64,000 bases of DNA from Hyphomicrobiales bacterium (GCA_900472485.1 UCII01000011.1:62001-126000), one strand, 5' to 3'; shown: positions 1 to 9,649, counted from the stretch's first letter. Made by a program: numbers and translations. Notes: generated by a model not told the origin, from the letters alone.

Positions 1-638
1 AGCTGCACGGCGCGCCTGCGAAGCAGCTTCAGGCGCTCTCGGACTTCGGCGGCCTCGCCGTGGAAGATCAGCTCATCCAGCTCGTCAACTTCCTCATCCA
101 TCTGATCAAGAACGGGTTCCAGGTCCCTCACGAGCTTGTCGCTGACGAGGGCAAGCAGTTCGCCGGTACGCTTCGGCCCCTTGCCTTTTTCGAGCGCTTG
201 GCGGATGTCGCGAAGGGCGGTGATGTAATGGCCGCTGTCGCGAAGGGTCACGACGCGATTCTCGTCCACCCAGGCATGCAGGGGAACGAGATCGAGATCC
301 TCGACCGCCACATCCGCGTCGTCGGGCGGTGCAGCGCAGACGCCGCGAAGAATGATCAGCAAGCCATCATCGACCGGCTCGACGCGCGGGCGCGATTCAT
401 CCTCAAGCAACGCGTCGGCGACAAGCGGATCGAAACCGCCATTGTGTGTTACCCATGCTGCCGCCGCATCATGGTCGCGCTCGAGATGAACCCAGAGAAT
501 TCCGTCTGTCGGCTTCCAGCTCTGTAGGCCGGCGGCACCGATCTCGCGACAGCTGCCGTTGCCGTCGAGAAGGACGGCGAAGCGTATGCCGGGCTCGGCG
601 CCGTAGCTGAGTTGAACCTTCCGGCTCTCGATCTCCAT
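1..638 (-). CDS. CorA/ZntB-like divalent metal transporter, N-terminal part (cut by window edge)
   Basis: The minus frame is open from an ATG at 638 to the window edge, giving 212 codons. It begins MEIESRKVQLSYGAEPGIRF and contains the FDPLVADALLEDESRPRVE and DGLLIILRGV stretches typical of the cytoplasmic funnel domain of CorA/ZntB proteins. A charged, coiled-coil-like helix follows (DQMDEEVDELDELIF). The two C-terminal membrane helices and the GMN-type pore motif would lie outside the window, so Mg versus Zn transport cannot be decided. GGGAGG lies about 10 bases before the ATG. Family assignment is by recognition; ZntB-like is the closest fit because of the short N-terminus. Confidence 0.8.
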   Translation of the reverse strand, partial: MEIESRKVQLSYGAEPGIRFAVLLDGNGSCREIGAAGLQSWKPTDGILWVHLERDHDAAAAWVTHNGGFDPLVADALLEDESRPRVEPVDDGLLIILRGVCAAPPDDADVAVEDLDLVPLHAWVDENRVVTLRDSGHYITALRDIRQALEKGKGPKRTGELLALVSDKLVRDLEPVLDQMDEEVDELDELIFHGEAAEVRERLKLLRRRAVQ

Positions 639-767
639 CCGCTCCCATCCTCCCCCGAGTGTAAAAGGAAAGCGAAATCATGCAGCTATTTTCAATAGTT
701 CTAGCACCGAGAACGTTAAGGTGAAACCGAAGTTTAGCGCGAATGATCGACTATGATGCCAGACCAT

Positions 768-3425
768 TCATTCTGCCGCCGCGGCAAGACAGCTATCGAT
801 GATCGTACGGATCTCGGCGCGGCAGGAGCCGCAATTGGTTCCGGCATTGAGCTCCCTGCCGACGGCTTCGACACTGTGACAGCCGCCGCGAATGGCCGCG
901 ACGATCTGGTTGACGCCGACGCCAAAGCAGGAGCAGACCGTCGCACCGGCGTCGATCGCATCGGCTCCCGGTCTGCCTGCGATCAGCGCAAACCGCTTGC
1001 TGAGATTGCCATGCGATGCCGAAAGCTGAGCGATCGCCCAGTTTCGGGCCACGGCTACAGGCTGCCGTGCGACGAAGAGAGCCGCATGCAGCCGCTCGCC
1101 ATCGAAGAAAGCAAGGCGCAGATCTCCGGAGGCCTGATCAGCATAGCCGAGCGGTTCGAGATCGTCATCTATATCGAATGTCGCGCGACACCACCCGATC
1201 CAGTCGTCCGGTGCCAGATCGAACGCAAGCTCTGTCCGCCAGCCGCCATCGGCCTTGGCGAGCGCCCAATAGGCACTGTCGAGATCGTGCGGCTTTGCTG
1301 CGGAAACCGCGAAGCAATAATGTGAGGCCTGGAAACGGCAGGCGCGGACTGCGACATTCTTCGATGCGGGCTGGCCGGAAATCGGGTCGGTTATGGGAGC
1401 GACCACGGCATCGATGCGAGCTTTGGCGGCGAAGCTATCGTTCCAATGCATCGGCACGAAGAGGCTGCCGCGCGCCTGCCGCTCCGTCACCAAGGCGCGG
1501 ACGATCACCTTGCCATGCGGGCTCTCAATCTCTACTAGGCCGGCTTTGGCAACGCCGATCTCGATTGCGTCGCGTGGATGGATCTCGACGAAAGGCTCTG
1601 CGATGTGGCCCGACAGGCGGGCGCTCTTGCCGGTCCGTGTCATCGTATGCCAGTGATCGCGAACGCGTCCGGTATTGAGCGTCAGGGGGAAGCGGCTGTC
1701 GGTTCGATCGGTTGCCGGCGGTTCTATGGCGATGAAGCGCGCCTTGCGATCGGAATGATAAAATCCGCCGTTTGAAAAGAAGCGCGTCAGCGTCGGAGCC
1801 GTGCCCGCCGGCTGTGGCCACTGGAAGGGTGCAAGCGCCTCATAGTCCTCCGTCGCAATGGCTTGATAAGCGCCGATGTCGAAATCGCGGCTGCCCTCGT
1901 TTTCAAAGCCGGAAAGGCCTGCGTGCTCGGCGAAGATCTCCGCATGTGTGCGAAAGGAGAAGGCTTGGGAAAATCCGATGCGGCGGCCAACTTCGGCCAT
2001 TTGCCACCAGTCGGGCCTAGCTTCGCCGGGGGTTGCAAGAAATTGGCGCTGCCTCGAAATTCGCCGTTCGGAATTGGTGACGGTGCCGTCCTTTTCGCCC
2101 CAGCCGAGCGAGGGCAGCAGCACATGCGCGTGCCGCGCCGTATCCGTCTCACGCAGGATGTCTGAGACGACGACGAAGGGACAGGCCTTGATTGCCGCCT
2201 CGACGGCATCGGCGTCCGGCATGGAGACCACGGGATTGGTCGCCATGATCCACAATGCCTTGATGCGACCGTCGGCAACGGCGCGAAACATGTCGACCGC
2301 CTTCAATCCCGGCTTTCCGGCAATCCGCGGCGAGTGCCAGAAGCGCTGCACACGGTCGCGATCCTCCGCACTCTCGATCGCCATGTGAGCGGCGAGCATA
2401 TTGGCGAGACCGCCGACCTCGCGCCCGCCCATGGCGTTCGGCTGCCCGGTCAGCGAGAAGGGTCCCATGCCGGGCCGGCCGATGCGACTAGTAGCGAGAT
2501 GGCAATTGATGATGGCGTTGACCTTGTCGGTGCCGGATGAGGATTGGTTGACGCCTTGGCTGTAGCAGGTGACGACCTTCTCGGTTTGCGCAAACAGCCG
2601 GTAGAATTCGCGAAGCTGCATCGCGGGCAAGCCCGTCAGCTCGAGCACGCGGTTGAACGACAGGGAGTTGGCGACGGCGAAAGCCTCGGCAAAGCCGCCG
2701 GTGTGCTCGGCAATGTAATTCTGGTCGATGGTGTTGCTCGTGATCAGATGCTCGAAAAGGCCCAGGAACAGGGCGACGTCGCCATCCGGACGGATCGCCA
2801 GATGCAGATCGGCGATATCGCAGGTCATGGTCCGACGCGGATCGATGACGACGATCTTCATCGCCGGCCGTGCCGCCTTTGCCGCCGCCAGCCGCTGATA
2901 GATGACCGGATGGCACCAGGCGAGATTGGAGCCGGTGAGGATGACGAGGTCGGCCAGCTCGATATCCTCGTAAGTGCCCGGCACCGTATCCGAGCCGAAG
3001 GCGCGACGATGGCCGGCAACGGAGGACGACATGCACAGCCGCGAGTTCGTATCGATATTGCCCGAGCCGATGAAGCCCTTCATCAGCTTGTTGGCGACGT
3101 AGTAATCCTCCGTCAGCAGCTGGCCGGAGACGTAGAAGGCAACGGCATCAGGGCCGTGTTCGGCAATCGTCTCACTGAGGCGTTTCGCGACCAGATCAAG
3201 CGCCTCGTCCCAGCTCGCTCTCTGGCCGGCAATTTCAGGATGGAGCAGGCGTCCGTCGAGATCGATCGTCTCGGCAAGGGCGGAGCCTTTCGAGCACAGA
3301 CGCCCGAAGTTGGAGGGATGGTCGGGATCGCCCTTGACGGAGACCTTGCCGTCATCATCGACGCTGGCGATAACGCCGCAACCGACGCCGCAATAGGGGC
3401 AGGTGGTTTTGGTTTCAATGGACAT
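768..3425 (-). CDS. nasA: Assimilatory nitrate reductase, catalytic subunit
   Basis: 885-residue cytoplasmic molybdenum enzyme reducing nitrate to nitrite. The N-terminal [4Fe-4S] ligands are Cys9, Cys12, Cys16 and Cys44 (CPYCGVGC ... LCSKG). Molybdopterin oxidoreductase and molydopterin-dinucleotide-binding domains follow (for example GQPNAMGGREVGG and NTGRVRDHWHTMTRTGKS). The tail from about residue 827 is a BFD-like [2Fe-2S] domain with CSC and CGSC cysteines, a known feature of the NasA type. It is the last gene of the nrt-nir-nas run, separated from nirD by a 345-base gap filled with an inverted repeat pair. Function and position in the pathway are secure; electron donor is not visible. 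Confidence 0.95.
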   Translation of the reverse strand: MSIETKTTCPYCGVGCGVIASVDDDGKVSVKGDPDHPSNFGRLCSKGSALAETIDLDGRLLHPEIAGQRASWDEALDLVAKRLSETIAEHGPDAVAFYVSGQLLTEDYYVANKLMKGFIGSGNIDTNSRLCMSSSVAGHRRAFGSDTVPGTYEDIELADLVILTGSNLAWCHPVIYQRLAAAKAARPAMKIVVIDPRRTMTCDIADLHLAIRPDGDVALFLGLFEHLITSNTIDQNYIAEHTGGFAEAFAVANSLSFNRVLELTGLPAMQLREFYRLFAQTEKVVTCYSQGVNQSSSGTDKVNAIINCHLATSRIGRPGMGPFSLTGQPNAMGGREVGGLANMLAAHMAIESAEDRDRVQRFWHSPRIAGKPGLKAVDMFRAVADGRIKALWIMATNPVVSMPDADAVEAAIKACPFVVVSDILRETDTARHAHVLLPSLGWGEKDGTVTNSERRISRQRQFLATPGEARPDWWQMAEVGRRIGFSQAFSFRTHAEIFAEHAGLSGFENEGSRDFDIGAYQAIATEDYEALAPFQWPQPAGTAPTLTRFFSNGGFYHSDRKARFIAIEPPATDRTDSRFPLTLNTGRVRDHWHTMTRTGKSARLSGHIAEPFVEIHPRDAIEIGVAKAGLVEIESPHGKVIVRALVTERQARGSLFVPMHWNDSFAAKARIDAVVAPITDPISGQPASKNVAVRACRFQASHYCFAVSAAKPHDLDSAYWALAKADGGWRTELAFDLAPDDWIGWCRATFDIDDDLEPLGYADQASGDLRLAFFDGERLHAALFVARQPVAVARNWAIAQLSASHGNLSKRFALIAGRPGADAIDAGATVCSCFGVGVNQIVAAIRGGCHSVEAVGRELNAGTNCGSCRAEIRTIIDSCLAAAAE

Positions 3426-3460
3426 GGGTTGCGTCCATGAAGGTTAGAGCGTGGGAGAAT

Positions 3461-3752
3461 ACCCCCCTCTGTCCCTGCGGGACATCTCCCCCACAAGGCA
3501 GGGGTATCGCATATGAGCGGAGATCGCCGCTGTCCCCCTTCTCCCCAGCGGGGAGAAGGTGCCGCCAGGCGGATGAAGGGGTGCCCGCCAAGGCCATAAA
3601 AATCCATGAATTCAAATAGATAACCCCATCATCCGACCCTTCGGGCCACCTTCTCCCCAAGGGGAGAAGGTGCTTATGGTGCTCGTCCGCCTCCATATGC
3701 GATAGCCCTGCCCCTTGTGGGGGAGATGTCAGCAAAGCTGATAGAGGGGGGT
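3461..3752. repeat. Inverted pair of rhizobial intergenic mosaic-type palindromic repeats
   Basis: Two copies of a roughly 125-base element face each other, one at 3461-3582 and the other, reverse-complemented, at 3621-3752. Both share the blocks ACCCCCCTCT, ACATCTCCCCCACAAGG, TATCGCATATG, the hairpin CCTTCTCCCC...GGGGAGAAGG and GGATGAnGGGG. The internal stems make each copy fold, and the pair could form one large cruciform. The features match what is known of Rhizobium intergenic mosaic elements (RIME). It fills the nirD-nasA gap inside a same-strand operon, so the transcript must pass through it. Confidence 0.8.
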
Positions 3753-3770
3753 AACTTCTTCCGAACATCT

Positions 3771-4100
3771 TCACTCCGCCGCCATCATCAGGCTTTCGAG
3801 CGCGATGAAAAGCGCACCGTCCTCGTTGCGGACGGGAATGGTCCGCACCTCGCCCTGGTCGGCTCCAAGTGCCTTGCCGGTTTCGAGCGAGATCACCCAG
3901 TTGTGCAGCGGGCAGGTCACGGCTTTCCCGTGAACGATTCCCTGGGAGAGCGGGCCGCCCTTGTGCGGGCAGTGGTCCTCGATGGCGAAGACCTCGTTTT
4001 CGGCCGTGCGGAACACGGCGATTTTGCCCTGCGGGGTTTTCACGCAGCGTGCGCCGCGAGGCGGGATGTCGGAGATGTCGCCGATTTCGATCCAGTTCAT
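3771..4100 (-). CDS. nirD: Assimilatory nitrite reductase, small (Rieske-like) subunit
   Basis: 109 residues starting MNWIEIGDISDIPPRG. A Rieske-type fold is visible with DHCPHKGGPLSQG and TCPLHNW; the Cys-x-His motifs are kept, as in several bacterial NirD proteins. It works with NirB in NADH-dependent reduction of nitrite to ammonium. The ATG at 4100 is favoured because GAGGAG lies six bases before it; the ATG at 4106 directly abuts that site. The NirB stop codon lies only 10 bases upstream, indicating tight coupling. Confidence 0.92.
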   Translation of the reverse strand: MNWIEIGDISDIPPRGARCVKTPQGKIAVFRTAENEVFAIEDHCPHKGGPLSQGIVHGKAVTCPLHNWVISLETGKALGADQGEVRTIPVRNEDGALFIALESLMMAAE

Positions 4101-4110
4101 ATTCATCTCC

Positions 4111-6561
4111 TCACTCGGCGGCCTGCGGGAAGCCGACTGTCGCCATCGGCTTGAACTCGTGTTTGTCCTTGCCGGAGACGCGCTCGGACCAGGGGTCGAC
4201 CTGTGCGAATTTCTGACTGAAGACGAAGCGCTCGTAATAGGCCTTGCGCTTTTCTGCATCGCCCATGATCTGGCGGCGGATCTCGTCGAGGCCGATGCGC
4301 TTGGCCCATTTGTAGATACGTTCGAGGTAGCGGGCCTGCTCGCGGTACATCTGCGTCAGCGCCACGATGTGCTCGAGCGCCTCGTCCTCCGTCTTCACGA
4401 GGCCGAGCACTTCCGTGCCTTTGATGTCGAGACCGGCAGCGCCTGCGAAATGGATCTCGAAGCCGCTGTCGACGCAGATGACGCCGATGTCCTTGCAGGT
4501 TGCCTCGGCGCAATTTCGCGGACAGCCGGAGACGGCCATCTTGAGCTTTGCCGGTGTCCAGGAACCCCACATGAATTTCTCGATGCGGATGCCGAGGCCG
4601 GTCGAATCCTGCGTGCCGAAGCGGCACCAGTCGGAACCGACACAGGTCTTCACCGTACGCAGGCCCTTGGCATAGGCCTGGCCGGAGATGAAACCGGCCT
4701 TGCCGAGATCGGCCCAGACGGCCGGCAGATCCTCCTTCTGCACGCCGAGAAGGTCGATACGCTGACCGCCGGTGACCTTCACCATCGGGATCTCGAACTT
4801 GTCGACGACATCGGCAATCGCGCGCAGCTCGTTCGAACTGGTGACGCCGCCCCACATGCGCGGCACGACGGAATAGGTGCCGTCCTTCTGGATGTTGGCG
4901 TGAACGCGCTCATTGATGAAGCGCGACTGATAGTCATCGGCATATTCATCCGGCCAGTCGCAGACGAGGTAGTAGTTCAACGCCGGGCGGCATTTCGCGC
5001 AGCCGCAGGAGGTCTTCCATTCAAGCTCCTGCATGACGGCGGGAATGGTCTTCAGGCCCTTGGCTTTTATCAGCCTTCTGACATCGTCATGGCCGAGCTC
5101 GGTGCAGGTGCACATCGGCTGGACGGCGGCAGGATTGTAGCTGTCGCCGAGCGTGATCGACATCAGCTGTTCGACGAGGCCGGTGCAGGAGCCGCAGGAG
5201 GCCGATGCTTTCGTGTGGGCGCGCACGTCGTCGAGTGAGGTTAGGCCTTTGGCCGTGATCGTCGAAGTGATCTTGCCCTTGCAGACGCCGTTGCAGCCGC
5301 AGATTTCCGCATCATCCGGCAAGGCTGCAACGGCCGCCATAGGGTCCAGCGGCGACCCTCCCTGATAGGCCTGGCCGAAGATCAGGGTTTCGCGCATCTC
5401 AGAGATATCGGTCGCCTTCTTCTTCAGGTCGTTGAACCAGGCGCCGTCAGTCGTCTCGCCGTAAAGCACGGTGCCGATGATCCTGTTATCCTTCAGCACG
5501 AGGCGCTTGTAGACGCCGGCAGCCGCATCGCGCAGGACGATCTCTTCGCGATCGTCGCCATCGGCGAAGTCGCCGAGCGAGAATAGGTCGATGCCGGTCA
5601 CTTTCAGTTTCGTCGGCGTGTCCGAGTGCACGAAGGCGGCGCTCGTGTCGCCGGCTAGATGTGAGGCGGCCACACGCGCCATCTCGTAGAGGGGGGCGAC
5701 GAGGCCATAGACCATGCCGCCGACCTCGGCACATTCGCCGAGCGCCATGATGCTTCCGTCCGAAGTCTGCATGCCGTCATCGACGACGATGCCGCGGTTG
5801 ACGGCGATGCCTGCCTCCTTGGCAAGGCCGACATTGGGGCGGATGCCGACGGCCATGACGACGAGTGTGGCGGGGATCACGCGTCCGTCGTCGAGTTCGA
5901 TCCCCTCGACCTTGCCGTCGCCGATAATCGCCTTGGTGTTGGCCTTGGTGATGACCTTGATGCCGCGCTCCTCGACGGCCTTTTGCAGCAGATAGCCGGC
6001 GGCCGGATCGAGCTGGCGTTCCATCAGCGTTGGCTGCACATGGAGAACGGTGACATCCATTCCACGCAGGCTGAGGCCGGCGGCGGCTTCCAGACCGAGC
6101 AGACCGCCGCCGATGACAACAGCCTTCTCGCGCGACTGAGCCGCAAGCAGCATCGCCTGTACGTCGTCGAGGTCGCGATAGGTGATGACCCCGCGCAGTT
6201 CCTTGCCCGGAACCGGAATGATGAAGGGCACTGAGCCGGTCGCGATGACAAGCTTGTCGTAGCTCTCCGTCACACCGTGATCCGAGGTGACCGTCTTTGC
6301 CACCCGGTCGATGGCGACGATCTTGTGCCCCTTGTAGAGCGTGATGCCATGCTTGATATACCAGCCGTCGCCGTGGATGATGATCTGCTCGAAATCCTTC
6401 TCCCCCGAGAGGACCGGTGATAGCATGATGCGGTCGTAATTGACGCGCGGCTCGGCGTTGAAGATAGTGACTTGATAGAGATCCGGCGCCTTTTCCAGCA
6501 GGTGCTCCAGCATGCGCCCTGGCGCCATGCCGTTGCCGATGATGACGAGTTTCTGGGTCAT
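4111..6561 (-). CDS. nirB: Assimilatory nitrite reductase [NAD(P)H], large subunit
   Basis: 816 residues. The N-terminal half is a FAD/NAD-dependent pyridine nucleotide oxidoreductase (GNGMAPGRMLEHLL, then GGGLLGLEAAAGLSLRG). BFD-like [2Fe-2S] cysteines follow (CGCNGVCKG and CGSCTGL, then a second set CTCTELGHDD ... CGCAKCRP). The C-terminal third is a nitrite/sulfite reductase ferredoxin-like and sirohaem/[4Fe-4S] domain with CVGSDWCRFG and GCPRNCAEA supplying the cluster ligands. Reduces nitrite to ammonium in the cytoplasm. It starts 4 bases after the nrtC stop and is followed by nirD, so the three are translated from one mRNA. Confidence 0.95.
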   Translation of the reverse strand: MTQKLVIIGNGMAPGRMLEHLLEKAPDLYQVTIFNAEPRVNYDRIMLSPVLSGEKDFEQIIIHGDGWYIKHGITLYKGHKIVAIDRVAKTVTSDHGVTESYDKLVIATGSVPFIIPVPGKELRGVITYRDLDDVQAMLLAAQSREKAVVIGGGLLGLEAAAGLSLRGMDVTVLHVQPTLMERQLDPAAGYLLQKAVEERGIKVITKANTKAIIGDGKVEGIELDDGRVIPATLVVMAVGIRPNVGLAKEAGIAVNRGIVVDDGMQTSDGSIMALGECAEVGGMVYGLVAPLYEMARVAASHLAGDTSAAFVHSDTPTKLKVTGIDLFSLGDFADGDDREEIVLRDAAAGVYKRLVLKDNRIIGTVLYGETTDGAWFNDLKKKATDISEMRETLIFGQAYQGGSPLDPMAAVAALPDDAEICGCNGVCKGKITSTITAKGLTSLDDVRAHTKASASCGSCTGLVEQLMSITLGDSYNPAAVQPMCTCTELGHDDVRRLIKAKGLKTIPAVMQELEWKTSCGCAKCRPALNYYLVCDWPDEYADDYQSRFINERVHANIQKDGTYSVVPRMWGGVTSSNELRAIADVVDKFEIPMVKVTGGQRIDLLGVQKEDLPAVWADLGKAGFISGQAYAKGLRTVKTCVGSDWCRFGTQDSTGLGIRIEKFMWGSWTPAKLKMAVSGCPRNCAEATCKDIGVICVDSGFEIHFAGAAGLDIKGTEVLGLVKTEDEALEHIVALTQMYREQARYLERIYKWAKRIGLDEIRRQIMGDAEKRKAYYERFVFSQKFAQVDPWSERVSGKDKHEFKPMATVGFPQAAE

Positions 6562-6565
6562 GGTA

Positions 6566-7363
6566 TCACTCCGCGGCTTCGACGAAGCGGTGGCGTTCGT
6601 AGAGGAACTTCAGCACGGCCTCGCGGCATTTGAGGTAGGTTCTGTCGGACGCAAGCTCGATGCGGTTGCGTGGCCGCGCGATCGGCACTTCGAGGATATC
6701 GCCGATATGAGCGGCCGGGCCGTTGGTCATCATGACGATGCGGTCGGACAGCAGCACCGCCTCGTCGACGTCATGGGTGATCATCACCATCGTGCTGCCG
6801 AGGCGGGCATGGATTTCCATGACGGCATCCTGAAGATGGGCGCGGGTGAGCGCGTCCAGCGCTCCGAAGGGTTCGTCGAGCAGCAGGATCTTTGGCTGCA
6901 TGGCCAGCGCCCGGGCAATGCCGACACGCTGCTTCATGCCGCCGGAGATTTCAGAGGGACGCTTGTCCTTGGCATGGGCCATCTGCACGAGATCGAGGTT
7001 GCGCATCACCCACTCGTGGCGTTCGGCCTTGTTCTTCGTGCCGCGAAATACCTTCGAGACGGCGAGATTGACGTTCTCGTAAACGCTGAGCCAGGGCAGC
7101 AGGCTGTGGTTCTGGAAGACCACGGCCCGATCCGGACCGGGTGCGTTGACCTCGCGGTTCTCAAGTAGCACCGCGCCGGCAGAGACCGGCGTCAGGCCGG
7201 CAATGAGGTTCAAAAGGGTCGACTTGCCACAGCCGGAATGGCCGATGATCGAGACGAATTCGCCCTTGTCGATGACGAGTTCGATGCCGGCAAGCACTTC
7301 GGCGCGCTGGCCACCCCGATCGAAATATTTGTCGATATGATCGAGCTTCAGATAGGCGCTCAT
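6566..7363 (-). CDS. nrtC: Nitrate ABC transporter, ATP-binding protein
   Basis: 265-residue single-domain ATPase of the nitrate/sulfonate/taurine class. Walker A is GHSGCGKSTLLN, the signature is ISGGMKQRVGIARAL and Walker B is ILLLDEPFGALDALTR. It has no fused binding-protein domain, so it corresponds to cyanobacterial NrtD or Klebsiella NasD; rhizobial genomes often call it nrtC. It powers NrtB for nitrate (and probably nitrite) import. It is located between nrtB and nirB with only 10- and 4-base gaps. Confidence 0.9.
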   Translation of the reverse strand: MSAYLKLDHIDKYFDRGGQRAEVLAGIELVIDKGEFVSIIGHSGCGKSTLLNLIAGLTPVSAGAVLLENREVNAPGPDRAVVFQNHSLLPWLSVYENVNLAVSKVFRGTKNKAERHEWVMRNLDLVQMAHAKDKRPSEISGGMKQRVGIARALAMQPKILLLDEPFGALDALTRAHLQDAVMEIHARLGSTMVMITHDVDEAVLLSDRIVMMTNGPAAHIGDILEVPIARPRNRIELASDRTYLKCREAVLKFLYERHRFVEAAE

Positions 7364-7373
7364 CAGGTTCTCC

Positions 7374-8270
7374 TCAATTGCTCGTCATGCCGCGGGTCAC
7401 GACAGCACCGAGGCCTGCGACTAGGCGGTCGAGGACAAAGCCGGTGATGCCGATATAGGCGAGTGCGACGATGATGTCGGGCAGGCGCGACGAGTTCCAC
7501 GCATCCCAGATGAAGAAGCCGATGCCGACACCGCCGGTCAGCATCTCGGCAGCAACGATCGCAAGCCAGGAAAGCCCGGCGCCGATGCGAAGACCTGTGA
7601 AGATGTAAGGAGCGGCCGCCGGCACCATGATGCGGAAGAAGAATTCGATCTGGTTCAGCCGCAGCACTCTGGCGACGTTGCGGTAATCCTGCGGAATGTT
7701 GCGCACGCCGACTGCCGTGTTGATGATGACGGGCCAGATCGAGGTGATGAAGATCACGAAGATCGCCGAAGGGTTGGAATTCTGGAAGGCCGCGAGCGAC
7801 AGCGGCAGCCACGCCAGCGGCGGTACGGTACGCAGCACCTGGAAGATAGGATCAAGACCGCGCATCGCCCAGACCGATTGCCCGATCACCGCGCCCACGA
7901 GCACGCCGGCAATGGCGGCAAGGCCGAAGCCATAGGCGACGCGCTGCAAAGAGACGAGCACGCGCCAGGCAAGCCCGATATCCTGGGGCCCGTTGTAGAA
8001 GAAGGGATAGACGATGAGGTCGTAGCTGTCCTGCCAGACTTGCGAGGGCGGCGGCAGGCTGGCGCCCGGCTGCTCACAGAGCAGCTGCCAGATGCCAAGC
8101 AGAAGTACCAGGACTACCAGGGGCGGGAGGACGCTACGCAAGACCGAAGCAGCGATGCGACCTGGATCGATGCGCCGAGCCGGGCGGGCCGCCAATGTCA
8201 CGACATGGCTCTTTGCGGGAGCGGGCGCTTGCGCAACGGCGGCTTGCTGTTTGCGGGCGGTTACCGACAT
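7374..8270 (-). CDS. nrtB: Nitrate ABC transporter, permease
   Basis: 298 residues from MSVTARKQQAAVAQ. Several hydrophobic spans are visible, the first at about residues 45-65 (LPPLVVLVLLLGIWQLL). The BPD_transp_1 coupling region is present (RLNQIEFFFRIMVPAAAPYIFTGL). The ATG at 8270 is chosen over an upstream in-frame start because AAAAAGGA precedes it and the upstream extension is Arg/Ser-rich noncoding-like sequence overlapping the gap after nrtA. Located in the inner membrane, between NrtA and NrtC. Confidence 0.9.
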   Translation of the reverse strand: MSVTARKQQAAVAQAPAPAKSHVVTLAARPARRIDPGRIAASVLRSVLPPLVVLVLLLGIWQLLCEQPGASLPPPSQVWQDSYDLIVYPFFYNGPQDIGLAWRVLVSLQRVAYGFGLAAIAGVLVGAVIGQSVWAMRGLDPIFQVLRTVPPLAWLPLSLAAFQNSNPSAIFVIFITSIWPVIINTAVGVRNIPQDYRNVARVLRLNQIEFFFRIMVPAAAPYIFTGLRIGAGLSWLAIVAAEMLTGGVGIGFFIWDAWNSSRLPDIIVALAYIGITGFVLDRLVAGLGAVVTRGMTSN

Positions 8271-8304
8271 TGAACGAATCCTTTTTGGAAGAGAGTGCCG
8301 AGCA

Positions 8305-9603
8305 TTACGACGCCACCTTGATCGAGAGGCTTTCGAGGTAGGCCGAGGGATTTTCCGGATCGAAAACCTTGCCGTCGAAGAAGGTTTCCTTGCCGCGCGA
8401 GGTCGATGCCGGAATGTCCGATGCGGCGACGCCGAGATCCTTGGCGGCATCGCGCCAGATGTCCTGGCGGTTGACCTGGCCGATCAGCGTCTTGATATCG
8501 GTATTGGGCGCGAACTTGCCCCAGCGGATGTTTTCGGTGATGAACCAACTGTCGTGGCTCTGGAAAGGATAGGAGACGCCGCCCTTCCAGAATTTCATGT
8601 AAAGATCGGTACCTTTGGCGAGGCGGCCGTTGCCGTAGTTGATGTCGCCCTTGAGGCGGCCGAGCACGTCCTTGGGCGGCACATTGAACCATTGCCGCTT
8701 GCCGAGGATGGTCGCCATTTCCTCCTTGTTGTCCATGCTGTCGCACCACTGCTGGGCTTCCATGACGGCCATCAGCAATGCTTTGGCGGCATTCGGATTC
8801 TTCTCGATCCAGTCGGCGCGCATGCCGAGCGCTTTTTCCGGATGGCCCTTCCAGATCTCACCGGTCGTACAGGCGGTGAAGCCGATGCCTTGGTTGACGA
8901 GCTGCTCGTTCCAGGGCTCGCCGACACAGAAGACGTCCATGTTGCCGACCTTCATGTTCGCCACCATCTGCGGCGGCGGCACGACGATGGTCGAAACGTC
9001 CTTGTCGGGGTGGATGCCGCCGGCGGCTAGCCAATAGCGGATCCACAGATCATGTGTGCCGCCCGGGAAGGTCATCGCCGCCTTGATCTCCTTGCCTGCT
9101 GCTCTTTTTGCGTCGAAGGCCGCTTTCAGCTTGGATGCGTCAAGCTGGACGCCTGTCTCTGCATATTCTTTGGCGACGGAGATGCCTTGGCTGTCGTAGT
9201 TGAGGCGGGCGAGGATCGCCATCGGCACGGGCTGGTTGTTCTGCGTCACCTTGCCTGTATGCATGAGATAGGGGAGCGGCGAGAGAATATGGGCGCCATC
9301 GATGCCGTTTGCTGCCCCGCCGAGCACCAGATTGTCGCGCGTCGCGCCCCAGGAGGCCTGTTTGGCGACATCGGCGTCTGGTAGGCCGTGCTTTTCGAAC
9401 AGGCCCTTTTCCTTGGCGATGACCAGCGGAGCCGCATCCGTCAGGGCAATGTAGCCAAGCTTGACCCCCGACACTTCCGGTCCCGACGTTGCTGCGAAGG
9501 CGCCGGAAGGGAAGGCTGTCCTGACGGCGCCGATCAGGGCTGCCGTGGCGGATGTCTTCAAAAGGTTTCGGCGCGTAACACCACCGGACAGGATCTTCTT
9601 CAC
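8305..9603 (-). CDS. nrtA: Nitrate ABC transporter, substrate-binding protein
   Basis: 432 residues from a GTG at 9603, preceded by AAGGGG at about 10 bases. A twin-arginine export signal is visible (VTRRNLLKTSATAALIGAV, with a cleavage region near AFAA). The mature protein shows NrtA/NasS-family motifs: GYIALTDAAPLVIAKEKGLF, GTHDLWIRYWLAAGGIHPD and VGEPWNEQLVNQGIGF. Captures nitrate in the periplasm. It is the first gene after the sigma-54 promoter and attenuator leader, so its expression should require low nitrogen status plus nitrate. Confidence 0.92.
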   Translation of the reverse strand: MKKILSGGVTRRNLLKTSATAALIGAVRTAFPSGAFAATSGPEVSGVKLGYIALTDAAPLVIAKEKGLFEKHGLPDADVAKQASWGATRDNLVLGGAANGIDGAHILSPLPYLMHTGKVTQNNQPVPMAILARLNYDSQGISVAKEYAETGVQLDASKLKAAFDAKRAAGKEIKAAMTFPGGTHDLWIRYWLAAGGIHPDKDVSTIVVPPPQMVANMKVGNMDVFCVGEPWNEQLVNQGIGFTACTTGEIWKGHPEKALGMRADWIEKNPNAAKALLMAVMEAQQWCDSMDNKEEMATILGKRQWFNVPPKDVLGRLKGDINYGNGRLAKGTDLYMKFWKGGVSYPFQSHDSWFITENIRWGKFAPNTDIKTLIGQVNRQDIWRDAAKDLGVAASDIPASTSRGKETFFDGKVFDPENPSAYLESLSIKVAS

Positions 9604-9649
9604 TTGCAGTTTCCCCTTGTTTTGCTCGTGACGCGTGGATTTCGGACAT

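Noticed and set aside
60..527. 155-codon plus-strand open frame at the left edge
   Set aside because: It lies opposite the CorA/ZntB-like gene, whose minus frame gives a recognisable protein. The plus product has no family features.
3961..5238. 425-codon plus-strand open frame
   Set aside because: It is antisense to nirB. Long antisense frames are common in GC-rich DNA, and the product is a low-complexity Ala/Leu/Asp/Gly sequence.
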